Source of the DNA: Cinclus cinclus
Taxonomy: Eukaryota > Chordata > Aves > Passeriformes > Cinclidae
DNA: 64,000 bases
Reading direction: 5' to 3'
Assembly (NCBI RefSeq): GCF_963662255.1
Contig: NC_085051.1
Coordinates: 54,351,101-54,415,100 of the forward strand
The notes beneath the pieces were generated by a model. That model had not been told where the DNA came from, ran no database searches, and saw only the letters and a program-made list of their open reading frames with translations. This document shows positions 63,001-64,000 of this stretch, in pieces; the stretch's first letter is position 1, and each line of letters opens with the position of its first letter. The translations under genes were made by a program, and so were the position numbers.

Positions 63001-64000
63001 GCCCAAGAGGGATCCCCTCCTGCAAGGGCAAGACTTGTCCAAAGAGAGAGAGAAGAGAGCCAGGCTCTGCACCCACCGGATGAGGACAATTTTGGGGAGG
63101 TCACGCTCTGAGGCTGCAGACTTGAAGTCTGATCAACACACATAAGAAGTGTGATCATTTTGGGAGCAAAGGACACAGCTCTGACCCTAGAATTATGGTG
63201 ATAGTGCTGCTGCTTCTTGTTGCTGGTGTAACAGGACTGAGGTGCTCTGGTTCCCAGTGGCCCCAAATTCCAGCAGGGCAGAGAACTGCAATACTTCCAA
63301 AGGCTGCATTTAACTTCTCACCATCAGCAGAATCAGAAACCCTCCTTTCCCCTAAAATTAGGCTAAAAAGTCACCCGTGACTTCTAACAAAAACCCCACC
63401 TGTTTTATTTGGCTCAGGTTTTTTAAGCCTTGTTGCTTGTAAAACCAGAATCTAGAAGATCAGACAACACTTTGTTCTACAGTATTTTCAAACATCAAAA
63501 GATGGCAAAACTTACTGAGCACTGCTCTGAAGTTAGGTATGAGCACAGTGGCTTCCTCATGGTGCTCACTGTGTCTCCAGTAGCATTCTGGCAAGTTCTT
63601 GCAACGCTTTGTGTTCACCTTCAAATCAGAAATTCTAGCTTTTTGTTTCATTTATTTCAAACTCAACAAAAAGTGTCAACTGCTTTTGGAATATGGAAGC
63701 TTAGGAGATTTATCTTGGAAATGATTTTTCAAAGCATGCTTTTTTGTGTGTGTTTTTCTCTGTTTACTGGATCTTCAGGTATGCAGTGTGGCTGTGTGCA
63801 GCTGATGGAGCACAGGGGAGTGCGGGGAGGTATCAGGAATGTAACTACAAAACCCAAATTTGTCCCCCGGGATGATCTCATGCACAGTCATATATCTGTA
63901 TCTCTTAATTCTCCTCTCAAGTTGACATATCTAAAAGCCTTGTTGGTAAAATGTCAGTGCTGGGAGTTTCCCTGGGAGAGCCTGTCTCCACATCATGACC
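57031..64000. other. intergenic region downstream of ZBTB42
   Basis: No gene is supported. Composition is moderately G+C-richer than the left half. Reading frames are short or GC-driven. The one stretch with gene-like signals is the candidate exon near 60.3-60.46 kb. In humans this interval holds a long non-coding RNA gene before CEP170B (from memory); no coding exon of CEP170B was recognised here. Confidence 0.55.
60286..60461 (+). other. candidate spliced exon, possibly non-coding RNA
   Basis: The stretch is preceded by a strong polypyrimidine tract and acceptor (tctctctctcttctgtgctatccag) — given as a composition: about 25 pyrimidine-rich bases ending in CAG at 60285. It is followed by a good donor 'CCTG|GTGAGA' at 60461/60462. 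The interval is 176 bp, GC-rich and CpG-containing compared with its surroundings. One frame is open across it but matches no protein family I know. It could be an exon of an unannotated lncRNA. Confidence 0.25.

Noticed and set aside
1..64000. CRISPR arrays, bacterial operons, phage or insertion sequences, tRNA or rRNA genes
   Set aside because: Nothing of the kind was seen; the spliced genes, CpG islands and CR1 repeats show vertebrate nuclear DNA.

Overview
This is a window of nuclear DNA from a bird. The sequence contains spliced eukaryotic exons, two CpG islands and several CR1 LINE copies. Three are clear: 3' ends near 3.4 kb and 5.3 kb on the + strand, and a third near 20.5 kb on the - strand. 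One of these ends in the CR1-type terminus (attctatgattata). Only two loci can be named with confidence, and most of the window is intron or intergenic DNA.

Left part (1 to about 20.3 kb, minus strand): the 5' end of AKT1. The first coding exon is at 13002-13047 (first 15 residues plus one base of codon 16, start of the PH domain). It ends in a consensus GTAAGT donor and is preceded by an acceptor. An upstream non-coding exon ends at 19544 with another GTAAGT donor, inside a CpG island of about 1.3 kb. Everything left of 13001 is the next AKT1 intron; no further AKT1 exon is visible. A minus-strand CR1 directly abuts the island.

Middle (20.7-49.7 kb): AKT1-ZBTB42 intergenic DNA with no confident gene. 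Two stretches look like coding remnants. One is a BED-type zinc finger on the + strand (about 41.69-42.18 kb). The other is an unrecognised minus-strand reading frame with one in-frame TGA (43.88-44.32 kb). A small isolated CpG-rich patch lies at 42.7 kb and an (AAAT)n microsatellite at 46.5 kb.

Right part (49.7-57 kb, plus strand): ZBTB42, with a large CpG island, at least two plausible alternative first-exon donors (50765 and 51444), a TATA-like box, an intron, and one coding exon of 475 codons (52203-53630). The protein has an N-terminal BTB domain and four C-terminal C2H2 fingers. A 3'UTR of about 3.4 kb ends at an AATAAA with a GT-rich downstream element. AKT1 and ZBTB42 are arranged head to head. 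From 57.03 kb to the end no gene is recognised; one possible exon with good splice sites lies at 60286-60461.

The most interesting direct observation is that the ZBTB42 coding-exon acceptor is partly duplicated 209 bp upstream. In addition, the exon stays open upstream of the ATG and encodes Gly-Tyr-Glu at the position where, as recalled, the long ZBTB18 N-terminus has the same residues. No new defence-like or mobile system was found.
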